From assembly GCA_009773515.1 (NCBI GenBank), contig WSXX01000017.1:34487-98486 (forward strand): 64,000 nt of DNA, written 5' to 3'. Made by a program: the position numbers and the translations under genes. Positions 44,776 to 55,400 of this stretch are shown here, piece by piece. Below the pieces are notes generated by a model. That model was not told the origin of the DNA, ran no database searches, and was given only the letters and a program-made list of their open reading frames with translations. The stretch is from Bacteroidota bacterium (GTDB taxonomy: Bacteria; Bacteroidota; Bacteroidia; Bacteroidales; Lentimicrobiaceae). Each line of letters starts with the position of its first letter. The stretch's first letter is position 1.

Positions 44776-44970
44776 AGTTTACGGCTATTAATACTTTTTA
44801 TAACTGATTTAAAAAGAATGGGTTGTATGAGAGGATATGTTAGTTTATTTCAGGGTTTTGGGGGTCAACATGATCTGGATTATCCGCATTTATATCTGAT
44901 GCAAAGCAGAATGGCGAAAATCGTGGTACCGGCAGAAAAGATGCTCATGCCCGGAGGGTTACAAAGTAAT

Positions 44971-45000
44971 TAATTTTATTGTATTGCAAATTCAATGGGG
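44971..45000. repeat. Solo degenerate copy of the TTGCAA hairpin element
   Basis: ATTGTATT-GCA-AATTCAAT at 44978-44996 differs by one base from the hairpin in the 65-bp units at 34253-34271. The rest of the 278-base gap 44776-45053 shows no supported gene. Confidence 0.5.
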
Positions 45001-45053
45001 TTGGAGCTAATTGGTTAGTGATGCATAGTGATGAGAACTTAAAAATAAACATT

Positions 45054-45428
45054 TTATGAAATTATCGTAGAAGCAATGTAAGCAAAAACAAAAGATCCAA
45101 TCATATAAAAATAAAGAATTAGATACCCAATAATACTCATTAATCTACTTTCGGAAATGAACCTTTTGTAAATTAATTCCTTCTTTTTAAATAATCGAAA
45201 GTAATTCAAACCCATCACAAGTAAAGAAATTATAATGGAATATAGAACCGTATAATCTGTAGAATAAGTTTGATATTCAATTTCAAAATAAAAGCAAAAA
45301 AGCAAAATTAGAGTTATAATATTGATGCTTTGGATAACACTAATCCAGATCATTGAATATATAGCTGGAGTGCTATCAGTAACCTTTCCAGTAAAATCTT
45401 TCCAAAGTTTATAATACAGGTATCGCAT
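45054..45428 (-). CDS. Small membrane protein, candidate immunity to the distal orphan toxin tip
   Basis: The 124-residue product has three to four hydrophobic helices (SVIQSINIITLILLFCFYF, VLYSIIISLLVMGLNYF, IIGYLILYFYMIGSFVFAY). It starts six bases after the stop of the orphan RHS fragment at 45435-46718, in the position expected for an immunity gene. Base composition is very AT-rich against its neighbours. No homologue is recognised by eye. Immunity is inferred from position and topology only. Confidence 0.6.
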   Translation of the reverse strand: MRYLYYKLWKDFTGKVTDSTPAIYSMIWISVIQSINIITLILLFCFYFEIEYQTYSTDYTVLYSIIISLLVMGLNYFRLFKKKELIYKRFISESRLMSIIGYLILYFYMIGSFVFAYIASTIIS

Positions 45429-45434
45429 AATTAA

Positions 45435-46718
45435 TTATTTTCTACCATGAAATGGATAGGGTGAATACTCTGGATGCTCAGAAAGTAATTTCATATATGA
45501 CACTCCTGACTGAATACCCATTCCAAAGGCAATCCCATACCAACCACCATATTTTGCTGCTATTTTGAATGCTGCAAAACTAACTGAAGCATTAAATCCT
45601 GACTCCAGCCATGTCTTTTCACCTGTCATTGACAATGTTGCATCTGTTGTGGTTTGGACACCCAAGGCTACAAAACTAATAATAGGCACAGAATTTGCAG
45701 TTTTTATCAAAGGTTTTGAAATAGAAATATAGTGCCCAACTTTACTTCCTGACGATGTTGTTGCTAAAAAATTATAAATAATATCCGCAATATTACTTGT
45801 CCATCCGGAAACTTCATTAATACTGCTTAAGATATCAGTTTTAAATTGAGTTTCACTCCCACCATCAAAAGGATTTGGGCTAAGCTCCGAAACATTTGGA
45901 GTATAATTTGGAATTGTATAACTATAGGAAAGGTTATAAAAATGATTTGATTTATACTCATATTTTATTGACTCTCCACTTGGCCCGATACCTTTGAATG
46001 AAAAATAAGAGTTTTGTGCAATACCGGAATTAATATTTGTTGTAGTTCCTGATAAAGTACTGGTTTTTTGAGAATTGTAGTATGAATGAAAGAAATTTCC
46101 ACCATTAAAACTTCCTGAATACCCTCTATAGGAAAAATTCCCTGAAAAAGATGTACTTGAATAACTTGAAAAATTGTAATCTCCAGAATTATTAAAGGTA
46201 TTTAAGGTATTATAGGAATTATAAGAATAATGATTTATATTTAATGATGGCAGGGTGTATGGAATATATTGGTCGCCTGTCGGATCAATATAAGCTAAGG
46301 GGTTGTTTAGTGCATAACTATACCTGTTAAAATTTTGCGTAAAATCCGGTGCTTGCACATAATTATCAGGTGAGAGCATACGGCCCAACCCAGGATCGTA
46401 AAATCTGCCGTTCATGTTTATGAGGTTGAAGGCATACAAATGCTCATGCCCGGTAAAGCCGCGTTCGAATCGTGCCTCAGGTGCTGTGCCAGCAAATGCC
46501 CGCCAGGTGTTGGGGTCTCTTTTGTTGCCCCAGGCATCGTAGCTCATCTCATACTTTTGCCCGTCACTATTGCGAACAAGGGTTGTAATGCTTCCCAAAT
46601 GATCGGTGAATACCCAATACCATTCCCTGCCTACAGTGTTTGAAGAGGCTACAATTATGGCCGTAAGGCCTTCCGGTGAGGATATGTAAGTGATGGTATC
46701 GGTTTTTTGATTGTTCAA
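45435..46718 (-). CDS. Orphan RHS-core fragment with hydrophobic C-terminal tip
   Basis: The 427-residue frame has an RHS-core piece (residues about 1-160: WYWVFTDHLGSITTLVRN, SYDAWGNKRDPNTW, FTGHEHLYAFNLINMNGRFYDP, NRYSYALNNPLAYIDPTG). After the DPTG border comes a unique tail: a Ser/Tyr/Asn-rich stretch (about 165-280), then hydrophobic segments (VPIISFVALGVQ, SFAAFKIAAKYGGWYGIAFGMGI). The first possible start is TTG at 46718; an in-frame stop (at about 46725) closes the frame upstream, so there is no signal peptide. It is a silent cassette or remnant unless a recombination joins it to the full-length gene. Confidence 0.75.
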   Translation of the reverse strand: MNNQKTDTITYISSPEGLTAIIVASSNTVGREWYWVFTDHLGSITTLVRNSDGQKYEMSYDAWGNKRDPNTWRAFAGTAPEARFERGFTGHEHLYAFNLINMNGRFYDPGLGRMLSPDNYVQAPDFTQNFNRYSYALNNPLAYIDPTGDQYIPYTLPSLNINHYSYNSYNTLNTFNNSGDYNFSSYSSTSFSGNFSYRGYSGSFNGGNFFHSYYNSQKTSTLSGTTTNINSGIAQNSYFSFKGIGPSGESIKYEYKSNHFYNLSYSYTIPNYTPNVSELSPNPFDGGSETQFKTDILSSINEVSGWTSNIADIIYNFLATTSSGSKVGHYISISKPLIKTANSVPIISFVALGVQTTTDATLSMTGEKTWLESGFNASVSFAAFKIAAKYGGWYGIAFGMGIQSGVSYMKLLSEHPEYSPYPFHGRK

Positions 46719-46723
46719 AGATA
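46716..46723 (-). promoter_or_regulatory. TATCTTTG motif overlapping the orphan start
   Basis: The minus strand reads TATCTTTG, a perfect TAnnTTTG, overlapping the TTG of the orphan. The second orphan has the same at 48558-48565. It may be a chance feature of conserved RHS-core sequence. Confidence 0.3.
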
Positions 46724-46865
46724 ATTATTTCTGAAAGCCCCGCAAACCAACTGTACAAACTTCTGCCCGGGCAAAATTAATTGATCCCCTGAAAGTGGCA
46801 AAGATGTAGTTCACCGGAGGCTTACGACTTGCCGGGCTTTTTGATTATAATGATTTACTAATAAA

Positions 46866-47267
46866 CTAAAACAATTCAATACTCCACAAATAACTCATTA
46901 AAATTGCAGAAAGTATCATTATAACAAATGATAACAACAAGACTAATAAACCAAGAAGACTGTAAACCTTTTTTCTGTTTAAATCATAATTCTTACCTGA
47001 TTGTATATACTTCTGTTCTTTCCCTTTCCCGAAAATTATTCTACCAACCCAATGGGTAATTATTAAAGCTGCAATTATTAATATTGAAATAGTCTTTAAA
47101 TTGTCAGTTCTGATATTTAGGACTCCAAAAATTATGAATAATATTGAAGCACAAAGCATCAATAAGACTAACTCAATAAGAAATCGAACCCTACCTGTTT
47201 TACTTAAATATTTATCTTTTCGTACTAAAAAGTAATAAGATAAATAAAATATCTCAAATGCCTTCAT
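46866..47267 (-). CDS. Small membrane protein, candidate immunity to the proximal orphan tip
   Basis: The 133-residue product has four hydrophobic helices (FLIELVLLMLCASILFIIFGVL, TISILIIAALIITHWVGRIIFG, VYSLLGLLVLLLSFVIMILSAILM). It follows the orphan at 47271-48560 with three bases between. The pattern of RHS tip plus small membrane protein is the same as at 45054-46718. The likely role is neutralising a membrane-active toxin tip; this is positional inference. Confidence 0.6.
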   Translation of the reverse strand: MKAFEIFYLSYYFLVRKDKYLSKTGRVRFLIELVLLMLCASILFIIFGVLNIRTDNLKTISILIIAALIITHWVGRIIFGKGKEQKYIQSGKNYDLNRKKVYSLLGLLVLLLSFVIMILSAILMSYLWSIELF

Positions 47268-47270
47268 TGT

Positions 47271-48560
47271 TTATGGATTAATAAAATTGATACTTTTAGA
47301 TATATCAAGCGTTTCATTAAGGTAATCATCAAAGCCAAAAAGGCAACCTACACCGTAAACAACGCCTGCTCCCACAACAAATGGGGCTGCAACAGTACCC
47401 AATATGGCCACAGTCGCGGCACCACCTAGCAACATCCCTGCATCTACTAAAGTTGCAGTATTTGCAGTACCAGTACCAAAATCATATGCTATTGACCCTA
47501 CAGCTACAACACTTGCAGTTTTTCCCAATACTTTTGCACTACTTTTCCCAAACGATTTTGCAGATTGATAAATATTACCTGGTTTGGCGTTTATGTGCTT
47601 TGATAATTGATAAGCATATTTTCGCTTTAAGCCATTATCTAAAGCATTATATCCCATCGCCGTTGCTAAGGCAATATCATTGACAGCTCCAACATACTCT
47701 ATGGGATTATTACCCCCTCCTGATTGGGCATCACCCAAACTCACCCATTTAGAAACAACCTCCCATGATTCGTTTACGGTTCCATCAAACCCGATATTAG
47801 AACTGTGATATTGTTCGTTATAACCTGTTCGATTTGCATAAGAATTTGAAGCGTAAAACCCGCGAGTTCCATTCGGTCCGGTTTGAAAATTTGAACTATT
47901 ACGAGGTAAATCCTTATAATTTGAAACAATCTGATTATAAGAAGAACTTGAAACATTATAATGAGATTGGAAATTCGAACTACTCATTAACATAAAGTTT
48001 CCATATACACTGCGGTATTGATCACTCCAGTGGTTACCACTTCCCGGGCCGATACCTCCACTATAACCGAGATAATAACCATACCCATTATTACCGGCAA
48101 TTAAGCCAAGTTCATTTCCTGTAGGGTCAATATACTTCAACGGGTTATTCCAACAATAACTATACCTGTTAAAACTCTGCGTATAATCCGGTGCTTGCAT
48201 AAAATTATCAGGTGAAAGCATGCGGCCAATGATGGGGTCGTAGAACCTACCGTTCATGTTTATGAGGTTGAAGGCATACAAATGCTCGTGACCGGTAAAG
48301 CCGCGGTCAAATAAAGGCTCTTCAGGAGTTGAGGTAAATGTCCGCCAGGTGTCGGGGTCTCTTCTGTTACCCCAGGCATCGTAGCTCATCTCGTACTTTT
48401 GCCCGTCACTATTGCGAACAAGGGTTGTAATGCTTCCTAAATGATCGGTGAATACCCAATACCATTCCCTGCCTGCTGTGTTCGACGAGGCTACAACTAT
48501 GGCCGTAAGGCCTTCCGGTGAGGTTATGTAAGTGATGGTATCGGTTTTTTGATTGTTCAA
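47271..48560 (-). CDS. Orphan RHS-core fragment with membrane-active-looking tip
   Basis: The 429-residue frame has an RHS core (about 1-160) ending DPTGNELGLIAGNNGYGYYLGY. It stays near-identical to the full-length protein for about 60 residues past DPTG (GPGSGNHWSDQYR, YGNFMLMSSS), then diverges. The last 80 residues include a hydrophobic run LVDAGMLLGGAATVAILGTV and APFVVGAGVVYGVGCLFGF, suggesting a membrane-inserting toxin. The first start codon is TTG at 48560. The frame stays open upstream to a stop at 48687 with RHS-like coding (VITVGLRSSQKSLSLNNQ), but without an ATG. Confidence 0.75.
   Translation of the reverse strand: MNNQKTDTITYITSPEGLTAIVVASSNTAGREWYWVFTDHLGSITTLVRNSDGQKYEMSYDAWGNRRDPDTWRTFTSTPEEPLFDRGFTGHEHLYAFNLINMNGRFYDPIIGRMLSPDNFMQAPDYTQSFNRYSYCWNNPLKYIDPTGNELGLIAGNNGYGYYLGYSGGIGPGSGNHWSDQYRSVYGNFMLMSSSNFQSHYNVSSSSYNQIVSNYKDLPRNSSNFQTGPNGTRGFYASNSYANRTGYNEQYHSSNIGFDGTVNESWEVVSKWVSLGDAQSGGGNNPIEYVGAVNDIALATAMGYNALDNGLKRKYAYQLSKHINAKPGNIYQSAKSFGKSSAKVLGKTASVVAVGSIAYDFGTGTANTATLVDAGMLLGGAATVAILGTVAAPFVVGAGVVYGVGCLFGFDDYLNETLDISKSINFINP
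47945..48395 (-). repeat. RHS-core segment repeated at 50280-50725 and, shorter, at 46265-46560
   Basis: The segment from the DAWGN motif to about 60 codons past DPTG is nearly identical at nucleotide level to 50280-50725. The copy at 46265-46560 matches only up to the DPTG border. Such blocks can support recombination between tips. Confidence 0.8.
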
Positions 48561-48714
48561 AGATAATGATTTCTGGGAACTACGTAAACCAACTGTAATA
48601 ACTTCTAAATGGGCAAAACAAACAGATACCCCAGCTTCATGCTTATATACAGTTCCCCGGACGGCTAAAGCAAAATTAATATTCAGTTAACTACTGACTT
48701 CTATAAATATTACT

Positions 48715-49434
48715 TCAGAAAGCAGGCTTTTCTAACTCATAATATAATTTATTATTATTCATCAAAATCGTTTCTAAAACTATTTTTGACTTTATGCATA
48801 ATTTATTAATAAATATCGAATCAGAATATAAATTAATTACATTGGATATTCCATTTGTAGTTATTTTATAAAATCCGACAATGCTATAATCTACATCTAC
48901 ATATGTGGATATAAAATAATTTTCATCTTCCGGTAAATAAACCTCACCTATGACATAAAAGTAATTATAGCTATTATTGCTTATAAAAATTGTAATCGGC
49001 AAGTCTATTGTTTGCAAAAAAATAATATGTTTATCAATCGTTTTTACATATCCAATATATTTATATTCGTTATATAAATCTCCATCTTCAATCGAATTAA
49101 ACAAAATAAGCCCATACTCAGTACTAATAAAAAAATCTTTGTCTTTTAATGGATAAGTATAATCAAGCTTGTTTTTACTTATTTTACATATGCTATCGTA
49201 TTCTAATTCTGTTATTTGATTTGTAAAATTATCAAAATTATGGTTTGATGATTTAAAATCTATTATCTTATAGTCTTTAATATTTTCCTGAAAATTGAAA
49301 GTAAATCTTATTGTATCTTTTTCAAGCTGCTTTAGGTGTAATACATCATTGCTAATCTTATTATTATGCCCAACTTTTCCAGTGCATCCTAATAAAATAA
49401 TTTGAAAAAAGATAAGAATGGCTAAAAATTTCAT
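48715..49434 (-). CDS. Lipoprotein, candidate immunity to the M15 toxin tip
   Basis: The 239-residue product has a lipoprotein signal (MKFLAILIFFQIILLGCTG, cysteine 17) and a beta-rich mature part of alternating acidic and aromatic strands (YSIVGFYKITTNGISNVI, HIIFLQTIDLPITIFISNN). It starts ten bases after the stop of the full-length RHS gene, the standard immunity position, and is AT-rich. A lipid-anchored periplasmic protein is what a cell would need against a peptidoglycan-cutting toxin. I do not recognise the family. Confidence 0.6.
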   Translation of the reverse strand: MKFLAILIFFQIILLGCTGKVGHNNKISNDVLHLKQLEKDTIRFTFNFQENIKDYKIIDFKSSNHNFDNFTNQITELEYDSICKISKNKLDYTYPLKDKDFFISTEYGLILFNSIEDGDLYNEYKYIGYVKTIDKHIIFLQTIDLPITIFISNNSYNYFYVIGEVYLPEDENYFISTYVDVDYSIVGFYKITTNGISNVINLYSDSIFINKLCIKSKIVLETILMNNNKLYYELEKPAF

Positions 49435-49444
49435 AAGCGTTTAT

Positions 49445-52400
49445 TTAAAACCTTTTTAAACTCCGAGGAATACTAAATACTTGCTGCCCATTGTTTCCGT
49501 TGGGTCTGTACCCAATATGTATCCATTTTGGGTTATTATTATTCCCATATTCCCATATCAATTGATGATAATTTAAATTTTCCTTAACATAATAGAATAT
49601 TTCACTATTTGTTATTGGGGGTATAGCCTGGATATCAAGCGCTTGCCCAAGTAAATGCTGAGATGTTGAAGAACCACCAACAGCGGCATTTAACGTTAAA
49701 TTTCTGTACCCACTTGAGATTTTAATATTTCCATTAAAATGCATATAAATTGGGTCATAAATTGCCTTACCATATTGTCTTAAATTTTGCAAATGTTCAG
49801 CTGTTGGGGAATTGTCAATACCTAGTTTTGAAGCAGTACTACTTCTTATCACATCTGCTAAAATCAGGTGATTGCTTAAATCACCACCCGCACCGTTTGC
49901 GGTATTATTTACCCCCATCCCTTTCCCCACAACCTCACCAGCCAGACCATAAAAAACGCCGTACCCATTTGGAGAAATATAACCTGATAGGTCGCTACCG
50001 TAGAGCCCGGGCTCACGGCTTTCTGTGCCTAATATGGCTGCTATTTTACCAAATACATTGTTATAGATCCAAACCGCGAGATTGCCACCATACCCGGCAT
50101 TTATAGCTGACAAAAAATTGCTTGCATTATTGCCAGTAGCAGTAAAAAGTGAACTTGGAATAATGAAATTATTATGAACCTGATTATAATTTACCGACAT
50201 ACCAAAGTAATAATAATTGCCATTAGTGTAGGACAAACCTGTGCCATTCCAATTGCTGGTAAGGCTATTATATCCCTCATTCGAAACATTATAATAAGAT
50301 TTGAAAGTCGAACTGCTCATTAACATAAAGTTTCCATAATTACCACGGTATTGATCACTCCAGTGGTTGCCACTTCCCGGGCCGATACCTCCACTATAAC
50401 CGAGATAATAACCATACCCATTATTACCGTCAATTAAGCCAAGTTCATTTCCTGTAGGGTCAATATACTTCAACGGGTTATTCCAACAATAACTATACCT
50501 GTTAAAACTCTGCGTATAATCCGGTGCCTGCATAAAATTATCTGGCGAAAGCATGCGGCCAATGATGGGGTCGTAAAACCTGCCGTTCATGTTTATGAGG
50601 TTGAAGGCATACAAATGCTCGTGACCGGTAAAACCGCGATCGAATCTTGGTTCAGGTGCCGTGGTGGTGTAAGCTCTCCAGGTGTCGGGGTCTCTTCTGT
50701 TGCCCCAGGCATCGTAGCTTTGTTCTTGCAGCAGTAATCCGTTTTCGTCGGTAATGGTGTTCCAGGAGCCGAGGTGGTCGGTGTGGATATAGTTTATTTC
50801 CTCGGTACCGTCAGGTTTGATGATGTGTATGGCAAATACCCCCATTGGTCCGGTAAGGTAGGTGTGTTTGTATTGTTGCCCGTTTTTGGTTATGTATTCA
50901 CATGCACCTGCCCATACCTTGTCAATGGTAGTGGCTCTGTTGGAGTATTGCTGGGAAATGCGTTGTTTGTGGTGGCCGTATTGGATAAAAAGTGAATGAT
51001 CTTCTTCGGTAATGGTATCCACTTTATCGTAACCATTATATGATATATCCTGACGGGGACCGGTAAGAATAGGGTTTGCAGTTGTAACTTCTTCAATAGC
51101 ATGGGGTCCATAGCCATTTAAGCCATATATGGCATTACTAAAAATTGATTGACTGTCGTTATTTTTTAAAGTCATATTACCCAACGGTTTGTCTTGATAA
51201 GCACCGTATTTATCATATTCATGATACCCCGTTTGAGCCCCGTTCAGTTTTATGTACTCAAGTCTGTCAAGCCCATCATAAGTAAAACTTTCAATAAGCG
51301 AGGTATTATTGGTTCTGTTTAACCACTTTTTCCTGTACTCCATGTTGCCAAGCCCGAACCAGCCATATTCAAGGTCCTGAACAGGGTCGCTGCCAGCTTT
51401 TGATGTTTTCACAGTATAAGGGTGCATGGTAAGTGGGTAATAGGTCTGATCGGTAACCAGATCGTTGCCTGTTTTAAATTTAGTTACCAATCCTATCGCA
51501 TTTACATCCTCTGTTTTCCAAACTTGTGTGCCGTTATTTTCTAGGGTAACGGAGTTGTGGTAACCATAATAGTTATATCCGTCACGCAGCTTAATTCCCG
51601 TTGGGTAAGAGGTTGTTAGCGACCGACCCAACTCATCATAGCTGTAATGTGTAGTATATGATACACCATCAATGATTTCTGTTTCAGAGGTCAAACGCAG
51701 AAAATCGTCGTACACATAATTTGTACGGTGATTGTTTTTTATGATGTTTTCAAGAGTTCCGATACGATCAGGTGTTGTTGAATAAGTCCAGGTAATATTT
51801 CCTTCAGTTTGACTGGACTCATTTGTCATACGGCCTAATTTATCGTATGCAAACATTGTTGTTTCGTTGAGCGGATTGGTTTGTTGCACCAGTTCGCCAT
51901 ATGCATTATAAACAGTTGCCATAGAACCATAATTGGGATCAATTAGCAAAGTTCGGTTACCTCTATTGTCATAATCAATCGAAATTGTTGTAGCTGGCCG
52001 ACCCACAATATAAGATTTCTTCAGATTTCCATTGCAATAATACTCATTTTTTACAATACCGCCAAAGTTATCGATACTTTCGGTCAACCAACCGGCTCCA
52101 TTGTATTTTTTTGTGGAAGTTCGGGTGATATCGCCATTATTTATGGTTACGGTTACCTCATTTGCTCCATAAGCAGTTGTTGTCGTGGTTCCATCCGGAG
52201 AAGTTACAGTTTCAAGGCGATTGTAATCGTCATACAGATACTCGGTATATATTTGGGAATCTCCATTTTTATAAGGAAGACTTTCTTTAAATAGCAAACC
52301 TTTGTCATTGTATTCTTTATCTAAATAAATTGGTGAACCATCAAAACCGAAAGTTACAGTTCGCAGTTCAACGCCCGTTTTATGGTAAAATACCATTACC

Positions 52401-55400
52401 TCGGGCGACCCGGAAGTTTGTTGCCATTTATAATAGAGCGCGTTTATCGGTTCATGCGGGTGTCCGTCGGACCAACGTGTAACAGTTGTTGTTATTATAC
52501 CATCGGGTGAAATTGTTTTGCTAAAAGTGCCCAGCGGATTTGAATCGTAGTAGGTAGTTAATAAGTTGTTTGGTCCAGTGGAAGTTTTCAAAGTGCCATA
52601 CACCGGATCGTATGTAGAAGTTGTTGTGTTTCCAAGCGAATTGGTTGTTGAAGTAGGGAAACGGTGGTGGTATTCTGAATCAAATAAAACACTTGAATTC
52701 CGTTCTTCCAATAGAGGTTGAGAATATGGTGCATTGATTTTGCTTGCAAGCATATTTCCAAAATCATCATAGATGGTATAAGATTCATACGTAACCAATG
52801 GATCAATTAGGTTATTGCCGGGGAAAACCCTTTTTTCTTTAAGGAAAGGATATAAAGGTTCGTTTGCCAGATAATAAACGAATTCAGTTGTTGCTTCATC
52901 CTTTACTTCTGTGAGGTGTCTAACTTTTGAAGTAATTGTATCAGGCAAACCGATATACCAGTTAGCTAAATCAGGTTCTTTGTATTGAACAGTGGTTGTT
53001 GATTGATGTGAATAATCTGCCTCTGCAGTTGAAATATCTTTCTGCTCTGAATCAACAAGCAATATTTTTGTTAATAAATTACCATATTCGTCATATGTAA
53101 ATGCTGAATGTGTAGTTTTAACAAAGGCATTTGTCGTGAGATCCCTTTCGTATGTGTGAGAACTTTCGATGAAGGGGTAAAGCCTTAATGGAGAAGACGA
53201 GTAAATTTTATGATTCAAAACATTTTCAGTCTTTGAAATTAAGTTGCCGTATCTATTTGTTATTTCTACCTTTTTAGGATATGGGTAAAAGAACTTGTTC
53301 TGTTCACTATAAATGTCTTTTGTAACAACAGTAAAAGTTCCACTTCTTATATCGTTATTTATATTTTCCTTAAAACCAAGCAATCCTTTACCTTGCTTGT
53401 GTATCATTAAGTTTCCATATCTGTAATCTATTGTTGCTAAATGGTCATCAAGGATGTCATCGAGTCGTCTTTTAACTACATACACAGGGGGTTGAATATT
53501 GCATAATGGAAATGCAACCTGTGTATTCTTGAAATAAACTTGTGCTTCTGTCAATGGCAGGTAGATAACAGAGGTTTTATTTCCCATCCCATTTGTAAAT
53601 GATGCAGCAAGATTACTAATTTCTTCTTTGTGGTAGGACATTATATGCACAGGCTTACTGGGTGAATCCCAAATAAGTGATTCAGCCTTTCCATCTCCAT
53701 TAAAATCGTAAAAGTTATGAATGTGGCTTTTGTGAGGTACTAAAGATTCAAAAAAATCTGTTTCTTTTGTTTTAAAACCATTCCCATTACTATAATACAT
53801 ATCAAAATTTGATCCGGTTATTAAATCACCCGAGTATCTATAATAGATGTCCAGAATGTCTGATTTCCCATCGCCATTAATATCAGTCGTATATATATGG
53901 CGTGAATTGCCGATTTCTGGATCGAGCATATAGGTTATTGGGGCAGGAGTGGATATCCATGAATCTTTCCCATCGAAATAACTTACTTCCCATCGTCTAA
54001 TCCCTCCAAAAACATAAGTTAAAATATCTGTTATACCATCACCATTAAAATCACCTGTATAAACTCTGTGATATTTAGTGGGGTACCCAAACCTTGTAGG
54101 ATTTAGTTCAATTAATATGTCCTCTGTTTGATGTAATGAGAGTATAGTACTTTCTAAATCGCTTATATTAACCAATAGATCAGTTCTGCCATCACCATTA
54201 AAATCTCCTGGCATTATTTGGAATAACTCATCTGCGTCTCCACATTGGATAGTGTATCCTGAGCTAGACGGTGGATTTGTGAAAAGACTCATAAAGCTAT
54301 TATTCGACAGACTTTTTTCATAACAATAAAACGAGATTCCATAATCGCCATTAATTTTAACAAGTAGTACTTCGTTAATTCCATTCCCGTTCATATCGGT
54401 TATTTTGATATAATGACCTCCGTTAAAATGCATTGGGAGAGCACCTCCGTAAGAAAAATTATTATTTCCATCAGAGATATACAAATAACATCCATACATA
54501 TCCGGTCCGTGACTTGTAACTTTAAGCAAATCATCAATGCCATCACCGTTAAAATCGCCTGCCAGAAAATAAGCAAATGCAGGCTGATAGGGTTCATCTA
54601 AGCTACCCATTTCAACTTCATTATAAGAAATTCCCAAAGCGTTAACATAAAAGATTGACCATGAAACATACTTCTTTGCTTCGGGATCATAATATGCTAC
54701 TAAAATATCTGTTTTACCGTCTCCATTAAAATCACCTAAAGTATATATGCTATTTCTGCCAGCTTTTTTTGTTATATTGGTTGGCGAGTATGTAAAATTT
54801 TCTGTTTTTTCGCCCCATGTTATTGAAGTTGGATTTACTTCAACAGAATTTACTTTGTCAGTTACTTTAATTTTTATCAGGCGGCTGAATATCATTGCTG
54901 CTTCATCATATTCCAAAGAATATTTAAACATTTCCTTATTCTCGGGGATATAATTAATTGTAATATTGTCTAACAAGTAATCAGTTGTTAATGCCGCTCC
55001 GTTTATATATGAAGTGAAAGGGTCAACTCTATTGTAAATATAATTAAAGTAAACCTTATAAATATGATCCTGATTGGCATCAGTATTACCTCCATAACTT
55101 ATTTCTTTTAACAGCAAATTGCCACTTCTGGTTTCATAGGTATAACTAATGTAATTGCCTGAAATATCTTCTACACTACTTAAATACCATGCAATTATAG
55201 TTTCAGTGCCATCCAATTTTTGTCTTGAATCCTGGGTTTGTCCAAAATGCAGAATCCGGCCTTCTTTTGTCCTGACTTCAAACCAGACTGGCCCTGTAGA
55301 ATTACTTTCTTTAATTGTGATACGAGAAAAGCCTTCAACTTCGGTTGTATATGTATTGCTCCCAAGTGGCATCATTCTCATGCCATTGAAAACCAGATTG

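Noticed and set aside
44827..44973. 48-codon plus-strand open frame (MRGYVSLFQGFGG...)
   Set aside because: No family resemblance or promoter, and short enough to be chance; left unannotated.
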